64,000 bases of DNA, from assembly GCA_934432885.1 (NCBI GenBank), contig CAKRYY010000008.1, positions 1-64,000 of the forward strand, written 5' to 3'. Within the stretch, counting starts at the first letter, position 1. The number at the start of each line of letters is the position of its first letter. A program made the translations under genes and the position numbers. This DNA is from an uncultured Lachnospiraceae bacterium (GTDB taxonomy: Bacteria; Bacillota; Clostridia; Lachnospirales; Lachnospiraceae). Below are positions 1 to 8,419 of the stretch, one piece after another. A model generated the notes under the pieces. It was not told where the DNA came from. It ran no database searches and worked only from the letters and a program-made list of their open reading frames with translations.

Positions 1-777
1 GATTATATGAAGCAGCATGCAGATGACCCTGTTGTTCCAATGGGTCCCTATCATTTTAACCGGCCCTGCGGTCTTTACCATACCATGCTGTCCAAAATTA
101 TCCCTTTTCCGCTCAAGGGTGTTCTCTGGTATCAGGGCGAATCCGATGCCGGCGACCGTGCTTTTGTATATGACAAGCTTCTTACCGGATTGATTGCAAG
201 CTGGCGCAGTGCATGGAATGACGAACTGCCATTTCTCCTTGTACAGCTTGCTCCCTTTGGCATCTGGCTTGACTGCGACAGCACCAATTACAGAATTGTG
301 CGGCAGAAGCAGGAAGAAGCTGCGCAGAATATTCCTCACGTTTACCTGACAAGCATCATGGACATCGGCTCCTACTATGACATTCATCCAAAGGAAAAAT
401 TGGAGGTCGGCCGCAGGCTTGCGCTTCTTGCCAGAGGACATATATACGGCGAAGCCGGACTTTTATGTGACCCGCCAAAGGCTATCCGCGCCATTTTACA
501 AAAGGACGGACAGCTCGCAGTATCGTTTGCGCATGCCGAGGGGCTTTCTATAGGGGAAGAAGCATCTGACTTGGAAATCACAGCGGGCAGCCTTTCCCTA
601 AAGCCTGCTGCCGTCAAGGCAGAAGGAAACCATATTCTCCTCTTTCTCCCAGACGGCTTTATCCCCGAACGCGTTTCCCTCGGCTGGCATGATTACGGCG
701 AAATTTATATCCACAACCGCGCTGGTCTGTCCGCAGCGCCTTTTTCACTTCAAATAGAACAGGAGGTATCTGAATGA
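1..777 (+). CDS. Sialate O-acetylesterase-type SGNH esterase, C-terminal part (5' end outside window)
   Basis: The reading frame is open from the first base, so the gene starts upstream; about 258 residues are visible. The segment GVLWYQGESDA is a hallmark of the sialate O-acetylesterase/SGNH family, and DIHPKEK followed by GRRLAL matches the catalytic Asp-His block near the end of these enzymes. The family removes O-acetyl groups from sugars, either sialic acids or acetylated plant polysaccharides. The next gene, a family 43 glycoside hydrolase, starts inside the stop codon (ATGA overlap). That suggests translational coupling and a role in deacetylating hemicellulose side chains. The family assignment is firm; the substrate is inferred from the neighbour. 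The nucleophile Ser block lies outside the window. Confidence 0.85.
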   Translation, partial: DYMKQHADDPVVPMGPYHFNRPCGLYHTMLSKIIPFPLKGVLWYQGESDAGDRAFVYDKLLTGLIASWRSAWNDELPFLLVQLAPFGIWLDCDSTNYRIVRQKQEEAAQNIPHVYLTSIMDIGSYYDIHPKEKLEVGRRLALLARGHIYGEAGLLCDPPKAIRAILQKDGQLAVSFAHAEGLSIGEEASDLEITAGSLSLKPAAVKAEGNHILLFLPDGFIPERVSLGWHDYGEIYIHNRAGLSAAPFSLQIEQEVSE

Positions 778-2171
778 AAAAACAAGCATTGAATCCCTTT
801 CTTCCGTCCTGGGAATATGTTCCCGATGGAGAACCGCATGTATTTGGCGACCGTGTTTATCTATATGGCTCCCACGATTATTTCCGGGGCTACGTCTACT
901 GCCTCGGCGATTATGTCTGCTGGTCAGCGCCCATAGAAGATTTGGGGAACTGGCGTTATGAGGGTGTCATTTACAAAAAAGAGCGGGACCCCCGCAATGC
1001 GGATGGCAAAATGACACTCTTTGCACCCGACGTCGTGCAGGGCGCTGACGGGCGCTATTATATGTACTATATTCCCAACCTTTCACAAGTCGTATCCGTT
1101 GCCGTATGCGATACCCCTGCTGGAAAGTACGAATTTTATGGCTTTGTAAAGCACGCTGATGGCACACTGCTCGGAGAGCGCAGGGGGGATTCCCCGCAGT
1201 TTGACCCAGGAGTATACCGCGAGAAAGACTCCACCTATCTGTATACAGGCTTCTGCTGGCCAGACGATGCTTCTACAAAGGGCGCCTGTGTAACGGTGCT
1301 TTCACCGGATATGCTTACCATTTCCCATGAGCCGCAGGTCATCGTTCCAAACGCCTGCCATGCAGACGGCACCACCTTTGAAGGACACGCCTTTTTTGAA
1401 GCCTCCTCCCTTCGCAAAAGAAATGATACCTATTATTTTATATATTCCTCTGTCCATAACCATGAGCTTTGCTATGCTACTGCGCCATCTCCTCTCGGTC
1501 CTTTTACCTATCAGGGCGTTATCATAGATAACTGTGACGTGGGAATTGGCACCTACAAGGCTGCCGAAGCAAAAGCCGCCATGCACTGCAATAATCATGG
1601 CAGCTTTACCGAAATCAATGGTAAATTCTATATGTTTTACCACCGCCCCACTAATGGAACGCAGTTCAGCAGGCAGGCATGTGCAGAAGAAATCTTTTTT
1701 GATACAAATGGGCTTATCAGACAGGTTGAAATGACCTCCTGCGGTCTTAACGGCGCTCCTTTGAAATGCGGTGTCTTTTACGACGCTTATATTGCATGTA
1801 ATCTGTTTCAGATTAACCATCTGCTACAGGAGGATGAAGCGAGCCGCCCTGTCATATCGCAGGACGGCAGCGATGGCGATGAGCTTCCCGGCTATGTATG
1901 CAATATGACAGACGGTGCAACAGCCGGCTTTAAATACTTTGCCTGCAAAAATATTTCTAAAATTGACATAAAAGTCCGGGGCTATATGGACGGCTGTTTT
2001 GAAGTCCGTACCCACCCCGACAAAGCGCCCTGCGGAAGCGTTTCCGTAAATCAGTGCAACTACTGGGAAACCTTTTCTGCCCCCTGTGTTATCCCCGATG
2101 GTACCCATGCAATATATCTTACCTATCGTGGAAAAAATGCCCCTACGCTTGGTGGTTTTAAGCTGTATTAA
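774..2171 (+). CDS. Glycoside hydrolase family 43 protein with C-terminal CBM6-like domain
   Basis: This 465-residue protein has no signal peptide, so a cytoplasmic enzyme acting on imported oligosaccharides is likely. The N-terminal five-bladed propeller signature of GH43 is visible: an early Asp in YVPDGEPHVFGDRVYLYGSHD-like context (residues about 16-35, putative general base), FAPDVVQG near residue 82 (pKa-modulating Asp), and FFEASSL near residue 208 (putative general acid Glu). The last 120 or so residues end in IYLTYRGKNAPTLGGFKLY-like sequence, typical of a CBM6-type beta-sandwich. GH43 members are mostly beta-xylosidases, arabinofuranosidases or arabinanases; I cannot choose among them. 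It overlaps the upstream acetylesterase by four bases, consistent with an operon for acetylated xylan or arabinoxylan fragments. Confidence 0.88.
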   Translation: MKKQALNPFLPSWEYVPDGEPHVFGDRVYLYGSHDYFRGYVYCLGDYVCWSAPIEDLGNWRYEGVIYKKERDPRNADGKMTLFAPDVVQGADGRYYMYYIPNLSQVVSVAVCDTPAGKYEFYGFVKHADGTLLGERRGDSPQFDPGVYREKDSTYLYTGFCWPDDASTKGACVTVLSPDMLTISHEPQVIVPNACHADGTTFEGHAFFEASSLRKRNDTYYFIYSSVHNHELCYATAPSPLGPFTYQGVIIDNCDVGIGTYKAAEAKAAMHCNNHGSFTEINGKFYMFYHRPTNGTQFSRQACAEEIFFDTNGLIRQVEMTSCGLNGAPLKCGVFYDAYIACNLFQINHLLQEDEASRPVISQDGSDGDELPGYVCNMTDGATAGFKYFACKNISKIDIKVRGYMDGCFEVRTHPDKAPCGSVSVNQCNYWETFSAPCVIPDGTHAIYLTYRGKNAPTLGGFKLY

Positions 2172-2196
2172 CGAAATAAAGAAAGTATGGTATACT
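2168..2196 (+). promoter_or_regulatory. Putative sigma-A promoter for plsC
   Basis: TTAACG (2168-2173) and TATACT (2191-2196) are separated by 17 bases and lie about 50 bases before plsC. The -35 box overlaps the GH43 stop codon. A TATAAT at 2197-2202 is an alternative -10 without a good partner. Confidence 0.5.
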
Positions 2197-2246
2197 TATA
2201 ATGTTAGCATCAAAGCATTACACCAGCATATCATGGAGGCATTTTT

Positions 2247-2981
2247 ATGATTCGTTTTTTACTGACGGCATCCTTTGTCGTTCTCTTTCTGATTGTAAGT
2301 ATTCCCCTGCTTTTCATCGAATGGATTCTTGGGAAAACAAAGCCTGAATGGAAGGACCGTTCCTCTCAGGCGATTATCCGATGGGCATTTGGCTGCTGCC
2401 GGTTTCTTTCCGGCGCACGGGTGGATTATATTGGCATGGAAAATATTCCTAAGGAAGGCTCCTTCCTCTATGTCGGAAATCATAAGAGCTATTTTGACAT
2501 CGTCCTGACCTATCTGCGTTTTCCAAGACCCACCGGTTATGTGGCAAAAGCAGAGATGGAGAAGGTTCCGCTGCTGGCAAGCTGGATGCGCAATATCCAC
2601 TGCCTTTTCTTAAACCGCAGCGATATTAAAGCGGGTATGAAAACCATTTTAAAGGGAATCGAAGAATTGAAGTCCGGCATTTCGATTTGTATTTTCCCAG
2701 AGGGTACCAGAGGCAAGGACCCCGATGCTTTCCTGCCGTTCCATGAGGGAAGCTTCCGCATGGCAGAAAAAGCCCGCTGTCCCATTATCCCCGTCAGCAT
2801 CAACAATTCACGCGGAATCTGGGAAGACCACATGCCATTTATGAAAAAGACACACGTAATCATAGAATTTGGAAAGCCCATCCACTTAGATACGCTTTCC
2901 AAAGAAGACCGCAAATTTCTCGGCGCTTATGTCAGCGCCGAAATCAAGCGGATGTATGACCATAATAAAACCTTAATCTGA
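2247..2981 (+). CDS. plsC: 1-acyl-sn-glycerol-3-phosphate acyltransferase
   Basis: A 244-residue membrane-associated acyltransferase that adds the second acyl chain to lysophosphatidic acid, giving phosphatidic acid for phospholipid synthesis. An N-terminal hydrophobic helix (residues about 5-27) anchors it. The catalytic NHxxxxD motif is NHKSYFD at residues 78-84, and the substrate-binding block FPEGTRG is at 150-156. Length is normal for the family. A good ribosome site (GGAGG) precedes the ATG. The gene ends 9 bases inside the end of the convergent murF gene, so the two 3' ends overlap and no separate terminator fits between them. Confidence 0.93.
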   Translation: MIRFLLTASFVVLFLIVSIPLLFIEWILGKTKPEWKDRSSQAIIRWAFGCCRFLSGARVDYIGMENIPKEGSFLYVGNHKSYFDIVLTYLRFPRPTGYVAKAEMEKVPLLASWMRNIHCLFLNRSDIKAGMKTILKGIEELKSGISICIFPEGTRGKDPDAFLPFHEGSFRMAEKARCPIIPVSINNSRGIWEDHMPFMKKTHVIIEFGKPIHLDTLSKEDRKFLGAYVSAEIKRMYDHNKTLI

Positions 2982-4376
2982 AGCACGCAGTGCTTCTACA
3001 ATTCTTTCAAAGTGCATGCTGTGGGATGCCTTGACCAATACGGCGGCATCCCCGGCTGACATATCCATTTCACGCAATGCCAAAAGCATCTCGTCAACCG
3101 TCTCATAATACCGAAGCAAAATTTCTGCTTCCGGCTGCTTTTCCTTTTCCGCACAGGCTCCCTGATACATGGAAGCCGAAAGCCTCCCTACACAAAATAA
3201 CTCTGAAATTCCTTTTTTTACCGCATAAGCACCGATTTCAGCATGATAGGTCAGTTCCTTTTCGCCCAGCTCTCCCATATCACCCAAAATCGCAATCGTT
3301 CTGCCCTCTGCCTGACAAAGCAAGTCAAGCGCCGCTCGCATCGAAACCGGATTTGCATTATAGCAGTCATCAATCAACGTCATTTTCCCACAGCGTATGA
3401 TATTGCTGCGCCCGCCAACCGGCATGACCGCGCCAATTCCCGCAGCGATTTCCTCATGCGTCAATCCAAAGGCTTCTCCCACCGCCGCCGCTGCAAGCGC
3501 ATTGCGAATCGTATGCTCACCCGGCAGATGGATAGAAACAGGCAGCGCTTCTCCCTTCAGATGCAAAACCGCCTCGCTTCCCAAAAGTCCCTTCACAGTG
3601 ATTTCATCCGCATAAATATCATTCTGCTGCCCCATGCCAAAGGTTACTGTCTTTTTCCCTTTTACAGAGCCTATCGTCTGCAGCATATCGTCATCTCCAT
3701 TGACAAATACCTGCCCATCGTCCTTTAAGTAATCAAAAATCTCTGACTTTGCACGCAGAATTCCCTCCCGGGAGCCGAGAAATTCCAGATGGCAGGTGCC
3801 GATATTCGTCATGACGCAGGCATCCGGCTTTACCATCCGGCTTAAGCGGTGCATCTCGCCAAAGTGGTTGATACCCATTTCAAGCACAGCAAGCTCATGC
3901 TTCGGACGGATTTTCAGCAATGTAAGCGGCACGCCGATTTCATTGTTAAAATTTCCCTCCGTTTTTAACACCTTATATTTCTGGGAAAGCACACCTGCAA
4001 TAAATTCCTTCGTGCTCGTCTTGCCGACGCTCCCTGTAATCCCGATAATTGGAATCTGCAGCGTGCTCCTGTAATACTCCGCTATCCGCTGCAGGGCTTT
4101 CAGCGTATCCTTTACAACAATGAAATTGCCTGTTATCCCTTCTGGTGCATGCTCGCATACGACACAGGCAGCGCCTGCCTTCAGTACATCCCAAATAAAT
4201 TTATGTCCATCTACACGCTCGCCCCGCACTGCAAGAAAGCAACTTCCTTCCTCTACCTGTCGGGAATCAAGTACAACGCTGCTGATTTTACGTTCCTTCT
4301 CCTCTTCTTTTCCTATGTAAGTGCCGCCACATGCCTCTGCAATCTTCCAGGGCGTCATATTTGCCATCCATTCCAT
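2973..4376 (-). CDS. murF: UDP-N-acetylmuramoyl-tripeptide--D-alanyl-D-alanine ligase
   Basis: MurF adds the D-Ala-D-Ala dipeptide to the UDP-MurNAc tripeptide, the last cytoplasmic step of peptidoglycan precursor synthesis. The 467-residue protein has the Mur ligase layout: N-terminal UDP-binding domain, central ATPase with P-loop GITGSVGKTS at residues 112-121, and C-terminal ligase domain beginning around GRSNII. The segment DDCYNANPVSMRAAL is the typical MurF signature. It lies 3 bases after ddl, whose product is MurF's substrate, so the pair is almost certainly co-transcribed and functionally coupled. The start at 4376 has GGAAG eight bases upstream, inside the end of ddl. Confidence 0.95.
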   Translation of the reverse strand: MEWMANMTPWKIAEACGGTYIGKEEEKERKISSVVLDSRQVEEGSCFLAVRGERVDGHKFIWDVLKAGAACVVCEHAPEGITGNFIVVKDTLKALQRIAEYYRSTLQIPIIGITGSVGKTSTKEFIAGVLSQKYKVLKTEGNFNNEIGVPLTLLKIRPKHELAVLEMGINHFGEMHRLSRMVKPDACVMTNIGTCHLEFLGSREGILRAKSEIFDYLKDDGQVFVNGDDDMLQTIGSVKGKKTVTFGMGQQNDIYADEITVKGLLGSEAVLHLKGEALPVSIHLPGEHTIRNALAAAAVGEAFGLTHEEIAAGIGAVMPVGGRSNIIRCGKMTLIDDCYNANPVSMRAALDLLCQAEGRTIAILGDMGELGEKELTYHAEIGAYAVKKGISELFCVGRLSASMYQGACAEKEKQPEAEILLRYYETVDEMLLALREMDMSAGDAAVLVKASHSMHFERIVEALRASD

Positions 4377-4379
4377 GAA

Positions 4380-5423
4380 TTATTCTTCCCCCATATATTT
4401 CCGAAGCGATACCTGAAGCAGCCATTCGCACAAATCCGAAAAGGCTACCCCTTCTGCCTGCGCTTCCTGTGGAAGCAGGGAGGTCGGCGTCATGCCGGGG
4501 AGGGTATTTGCCTCCAGACAATATACATTTTCATCTTCATCCATCATAAAGTCCATACGGGCATAGGATTTCAGCCGCAAAGCCCGGAATACCTGCTCCG
4601 ATGCCCGCTGCATCTTTTCCCTTGCCGTCTCTGAAATCTGTGCAGGACAGGTTTCTATTGTACTGCCCGCCTGATATTTATTCTTATAATCGTAAAAACC
4701 ACTGAGCGGAGCAATTTCGATAACAGGAAGCGCCCTTCCCTCAATCACGCCTACCGAGAATTCTCTGCCCTTTATATATTGCTCTACGATAATTTCACTG
4801 TCATAGGTATAGGCATCCTGCTTTGCCAACTCATATTCCGCTGCGTCCTGACATATATATACGCCTACGCTGGAGCCGCCGCTGCATACCTTTACCACAC
4901 AGGGAAATATCGGCTCCTGTGCTTCTTTTGTCCCCTGCTTTAAGGAAAAGCCCTGCGGCGTCGGAATCTTATTCTGTATAAACAGCTCTTTGGCAATCGC
5001 CTTATCCATTGCAAGCGCACTGCTGACATAATCGGTTCCGGTATAACGGATTCCCATCAAATCAAACGCCGCCTGTATCTTGCCGTTTTCACCGTTTTCA
5101 CCATGCAGTGCCATAAAGACAATGTCCGCCTGCTCACAGATAGAAAGCACATTCGGGCCAAAGAAATGCTTATCACCATCGGGACGCATCGCCTTTACCT
5201 GCGCAAGGTCCGGCTTGCTTTCGCCAATTCTTCCGATGTCCTTTGCCCAGTCCTTTTTCAGAGAAAATACATCGTCTGCGCCCTCTCCTTCATAGCCAAG
5301 ATATACATCCAGCATCATTGCTTCATGCCCTTTTTCCAAAAGCGCCTGATAAATCATCTTTCCAGAGCTTAAGGATACATCCCGCTCCGTGCTGATTCCC
5401 CCTGCTAAAACAACTATTTTCAT
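4380..5423 (-). CDS. ddl: D-alanine--D-alanine ligase
   Basis: This 347-residue ATP-grasp enzyme joins two D-alanines for peptidoglycan. The N-terminal glycine-rich GGISTERDVSL motif, the ALHGENGENG block near residue 105, the ATP-binding VKVCSGGSSVGV segment and the metal-binding C-terminal LEANTLPGMTPTSLLPQEA are all present. The serine-rich GGSSVGV loop and the following YICQ differ in detail from vancomycin-resistance ligases, and I see nothing suggesting D-lactate specificity. AGGAGG is well placed before the ATG. It sits between a GH9-like lipoprotein gene (28-base gap upstream) and murF (3-base gap downstream), forming a cell-wall operon. Confidence 0.95.
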   Translation of the reverse strand: MKIVVLAGGISTERDVSLSSGKMIYQALLEKGHEAMMLDVYLGYEGEGADDVFSLKKDWAKDIGRIGESKPDLAQVKAMRPDGDKHFFGPNVLSICEQADIVFMALHGENGENGKIQAAFDLMGIRYTGTDYVSSALAMDKAIAKELFIQNKIPTPQGFSLKQGTKEAQEPIFPCVVKVCSGGSSVGVYICQDAAEYELAKQDAYTYDSEIIVEQYIKGREFSVGVIEGRALPVIEIAPLSGFYDYKNKYQAGSTIETCPAQISETAREKMQRASEQVFRALRLKSYARMDFMMDEDENVYCLEANTLPGMTPTSLLPQEAQAEGVAFSDLCEWLLQVSLRKYMGEE

Positions 5424-5451
5424 AATTTCCTCCTCTTTATCTATTTCCCAT

Positions 5452-6846
5452 CTAATTGCTCAAAAGCTCACTCAGCAGAAACATAAACGCCGCATTGCTC
5501 TGCACATCCTCCAGCATATCTGCCTGCTCCAGCTTTTCTCCCTCAAAGCAGGAAGCATAACGGATGGCATCTGGATTTCGTCCCATCAGATAGTGAAAAT
5601 GATTTTCAATGACCGTATTATACTCATGATTTGTAATTATATGATTGACAATACATATCCGCAACATTTCACCAAGCAGCACATCAGCGCTCTCATTTTC
5701 CCGCTCTGAGCAAATCAAAAACCGGCTGTTCTTTGACCGCGCCGCAATCGTCTCCGCTTCTTCCATAATCTTTTTGATAACAGCTTCGCACAGTGCCACT
5801 TCTACCTTGTTCTTTGTATTCATATACGCAACGCCGCAGAAAAATTCCGCTTCCGTCAATTTTACTTTTGTAAGGCAGGCCTCCAGATGCTCCTCCGCAG
5901 CAGCCGCATAGGTTACATTTCCCGTCGCGCGGTAAAGCTCTGCTGCTGCCAGTGCAAGCATATCCTCCGGCGTCTCACCATCCTGCGCCATGCCCTTCCA
6001 TGCCGCCTGCGCTGCCTTTTGGCACTTCGCTGAAAAATCACCATCCAGCTCTCTGGTCAGATAAGCATATTTCGCAAGAACTGCTGCCTGATATGCACAG
6101 GTTTCTCCGTCCCCATCCGGACTTGCCTGCGTCTGGTGAAGCAGCCATTTTGTCTCATATCGACATTCATCCAAAATATCTGAAATCCCATTTCCACTTT
6201 CCTTAATTCCCATATCATCAGAATATACCTCCGGGAACAACTCATAAGAGGTCAAAAGCAGATACACGCTGCGGCAGGCTGCAATCTCCTTCTTTTTCCC
6301 TTTTTCCTGCATCTGCCAGCCATTGTCCGTATTTTCCATATCCTCTGTATCAGAGCTGGTGCGCAGTGTATTCAGCTTTTCAAAGGTACGCTTAAACATG
6401 GAATAATACAGATTATCGTGGATAATAAAGGGATAGGATTCCCCATAGGTATCCATCTGGACATAATAACTCCCCGCCTGTGTCAGGTCTGAAAAATCAC
6501 CGTAGCTAAGGTACTCGCTGCCCACATATCTATTATTCTTAAAACGGATAATTCCGGTATATACAATCTGTCTGGTCTTTTCATCCCGTATCGTAAAGGT
6601 TCTTTCCTCTCCCGTCCTACGGAAAATAACCATCTTTGCGCCCTGCGGCTCATAGCCGAGCCGGTCTGTCAGGATTCCCGGCAAAAGCCTTGGCACTTCA
6701 TAGCTGTAGTCTGCCTCTCCGTTCCATGAAACGCCCGTATACTCAACGGTATTCAGCGGAGTTTCCGAAACAGCCCCGATTCCTTCGCAGCCTGAAAGCA
6801 CTATGCTCATACTCAATAATACAGTTACCCACCTTTTTTTTCCCAT
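5452..6846 (-). CDS. Lipoprotein with cellulase-Ig and GH9-like fold, catalytic residues missing
   Basis: This 464-residue protein starts with a clean lipoprotein signal (MGKKRW, hydrophobic stretch, lipobox LSGC with Cys near residue 20), so it should sit on the outer face of the membrane. Residues about 55-150 look like the CelD-type Ig domain of family 9 glycanases (DRLGYEPQGAKMVIFR). The rest follows the GH9 alpha-barrel, including ESGNGISDILDECRYETKWLL and the late FHYLMGRNPDAI segment. The GH9 base motif (GWYDAGDY) is replaced by GWQMQEKG, and the C-terminal acid-bearing NE motif by SNAA. It is therefore probably a non-catalytic glycan-binding or scaffold protein, or has a changed mechanism. 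It is first in an operon with ddl and murF, which hints at a cell-wall role. Confidence 0.72.
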   Translation of the reverse strand: MGKKRWVTVLLSMSIVLSGCEGIGAVSETPLNTVEYTGVSWNGEADYSYEVPRLLPGILTDRLGYEPQGAKMVIFRRTGEERTFTIRDEKTRQIVYTGIIRFKNNRYVGSEYLSYGDFSDLTQAGSYYVQMDTYGESYPFIIHDNLYYSMFKRTFEKLNTLRTSSDTEDMENTDNGWQMQEKGKKKEIAACRSVYLLLTSYELFPEVYSDDMGIKESGNGISDILDECRYETKWLLHQTQASPDGDGETCAYQAAVLAKYAYLTRELDGDFSAKCQKAAQAAWKGMAQDGETPEDMLALAAAELYRATGNVTYAAAAEEHLEACLTKVKLTEAEFFCGVAYMNTKNKVEVALCEAVIKKIMEEAETIAARSKNSRFLICSERENESADVLLGEMLRICIVNHIITNHEYNTVIENHFHYLMGRNPDAIRYASCFEGEKLEQADMLEDVQSNAAFMFLLSELLSN

Positions 6847-6852
6847 AGGCTC

Positions 6853-6881
6853 AGTATACTATCTTTCCCCGGTTTGGTAAA
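6853..6881 (-). promoter_or_regulatory. Sigma-A-type promoter with predicted start at the lipoprotein start codon
   Basis: Read leftward, TTTACC (6876-6881) and TATACT (6853-6858) are 17 bases apart. A start site seven bases past the -10 box falls on the ATG at 6846, so the lipoprotein-ddl-murF mRNA could be leaderless. No strong ribosome site precedes that ATG. Confidence 0.55.
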
Positions 6882-6905
6882 GAGCGCAAAATGATGCGCA
6901 CTATG

Positions 6906-8108
6906 CTAAAACTGCTCATCCAGATAAACTATCTTACCATCAATTACCGTCATCAGGGTTTTCGTAAATACCTCCATCGGATTTCCGTCAAATACCGCTA
7001 TGTCCGCATCCTTTCCGGCCTCCAGAGAGCCTACCCTTTCATCTGTACGGCAGATTCTGGCAGCATTTATCGTAATCGCCCGAAGCCCTTCCCTCATCGG
7101 CAGTCCCGCTTTTACCGCAAGTCCTGCACAAAGCGGCAGGGAGGCGATGATGGATACCGGATGGTCTGTGGTAATCGCAATTCTTACCCCATGTGCATTT
7201 AAGACGCCCGCCGTCTTAAACGCCATATTCTGCACCTCAATTTTGCTTCGGCTTGCCAGGTCCGGTCCCACGATTGCCGGAAAGCCTGAAGCCTTTACCT
7301 CTTCAGCAATCAGATGTCCCTCGCTGCAATGGTCAAGCGTCATCAAAAGGTCAAATTCCTTTGCAATCCGTATTGCCGTAAAAATATCGTCAACCCGGTG
7401 TGCATGCGCCTTCAGGGGAATTTTTTTCTCCAATACAGGAAGCCACGCTTCATAATGAAAATCCGGCTCAAAATCCTTTTCCTTTTTTTCTTTTTTGCGC
7501 TTATAGTTGACCGCTTTAGTCAATTCTTCCCGAAGCATGGATGCAATAGCCATTCTGGTAGATGGTGACTTTCCCTGCCCGCTGTAGTTTACCTTTGGAT
7601 TTTCTCCAAATGCGACCTTCATTGCCGCAGGCGCAAGTACGATCAAGTCATCTATCCGCCTGCCCTTCATCTTGACAAAGGCAAACTGTCCGCCCACGAC
7701 GTTGGAACTGCCGGGGCCTATCATTGCGGAGGTAATTCCCGCCCGCACGGCATCATCAAAAGCGGCATCCATGCTGTTAATCGCGTCAATTGCGCGAAGC
7801 TGCGGCGTAATCGGGTCAACTGTTTCATTACAGTCGTCCCCCTCCATTCCCTTCTTTTCTTCAGTAATTCCTATATGGCAGTGTGCCTCTATGATTCCGG
7901 GCATTACCCATTTCCCCGAAGCGTCAATGCAAAGATCCTTCTCCTGATCGGCTGCGCTCCGTCCAAGCTCTCTACAAAGCTCCTGATACGAGAAGCCCCA
8001 TCCCACACGCAGGATTTTGCCATTTTCTACGGCAATGCTGCCACCCTCTATTTTTTCCGGCATGCCATCCGCCATCGGATACAAAGTTCCATTCGCAATA
8101 AAAAGCAT
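6906..8108 (-). CDS. Metal-dependent amidohydrolase family protein
   Basis: A 400-residue cytoplasmic hydrolase of the amidohydrolase superfamily. The N-terminal beta-sandwich part leads to the metal-binding EAHCHIG segment (residues about 75-81). HAHRVDDI (near 237) and LDHCSEGH (near 259) supply further metal ligands, and ITTDHP near 320 supplies the conserved catalytic Asp. The C-terminal AITINAARICRTDERVGSLEAGKDADIAVFDG pattern is standard for imidazolonepropionase/dihydroorotase-like members. The true substrate cannot be told from sequence; possible ones are cyclic amides, dipeptides or lactam-like compounds. GAGGTGAT precedes the ATG, and this ribosome site lies within a strong inverted repeat. 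It is not clearly in an operon with either neighbour. Confidence 0.82.
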   Translation of the reverse strand: MLFIANGTLYPMADGMPEKIEGGSIAVENGKILRVGWGFSYQELCRELGRSAADQEKDLCIDASGKWVMPGIIEAHCHIGITEEKKGMEGDDCNETVDPITPQLRAIDAINSMDAAFDDAVRAGITSAMIGPGSSNVVGGQFAFVKMKGRRIDDLIVLAPAAMKVAFGENPKVNYSGQGKSPSTRMAIASMLREELTKAVNYKRKKEKKEKDFEPDFHYEAWLPVLEKKIPLKAHAHRVDDIFTAIRIAKEFDLLMTLDHCSEGHLIAEEVKASGFPAIVGPDLASRSKIEVQNMAFKTAGVLNAHGVRIAITTDHPVSIIASLPLCAGLAVKAGLPMREGLRAITINAARICRTDERVGSLEAGKDADIAVFDGNPMEVFTKTLMTVIDGKIVYLDEQF

Positions 8109-8140
8109 ACTATCACCTCTTTTTGTGAAATAGTATGCTT
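8103..8140 (-). promoter_or_regulatory. Inverted repeat covering the ribosome site and start codon of the amidohydrolase gene
   Basis: AAGCATACTA (8103-8112) pairs with TAGTATGCTT (8131-8140), and TCAC (8113-8116) with GTGA (8125-8128), with a two-base bulge. In leftward RNA the stem would bury GGTG and the ATG at 8108. It may restrain translation, or act as a 3' end structure for the GIY-YIG gene, although it lacks a U tract. Confidence 0.5.
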
Positions 8141-8154
8141 CCTTTCCGCCCGCA

Positions 8155-8406
8155 TTATTCGGTTTTCTGCTTTATCAAAGCTTCCTTTTCCCTGCGGGAA
8201 TACTGTTTGATTTCATATTCCCGCCGCATTGCATCCTGTTTTTCCGTAAAGGCCTCATAATATACCAGTCTGACCGGGGTCCTGCTTCTGGTATATTTTG
8301 CGCCCCTTTTCTCATTGTGCGCCTTTATTCGCTTTTCCAAATCATTTGTCCAGCCGGTGTAAAAGCTCCCGTCGCTGCACTCTACCATATAGGTATAGCA
8401 CGCCAT
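8155..8406 (-). CDS. GIY-YIG nuclease family protein (UPF0213/YhbQ-like)
   Basis: An 83-residue single-domain protein. YTYMVECSDGSFYTGWT is the GIY-YIG motif in its UPF0213 form, with Tyr residues near 5 and 16; KRIKAHNEKRGAKYTR and the later YYEAFTEKQDAMRREYEIKQ complete the family pattern with the conserved Arg and Glu. Members are small putative endonucleases of poorly known function. It starts 13 bases after the LytM-like gene ends, with AGGATG before the ATG, so the two are probably co-transcribed. Confidence 0.88.
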   Translation of the reverse strand: MACYTYMVECSDGSFYTGWTNDLEKRIKAHNEKRGAKYTRSRTPVRLVYYEAFTEKQDAMRREYEIKQYSRREKEALIKQKTE

Positions 8407-8419
8407 GCCGCATCCTCTG

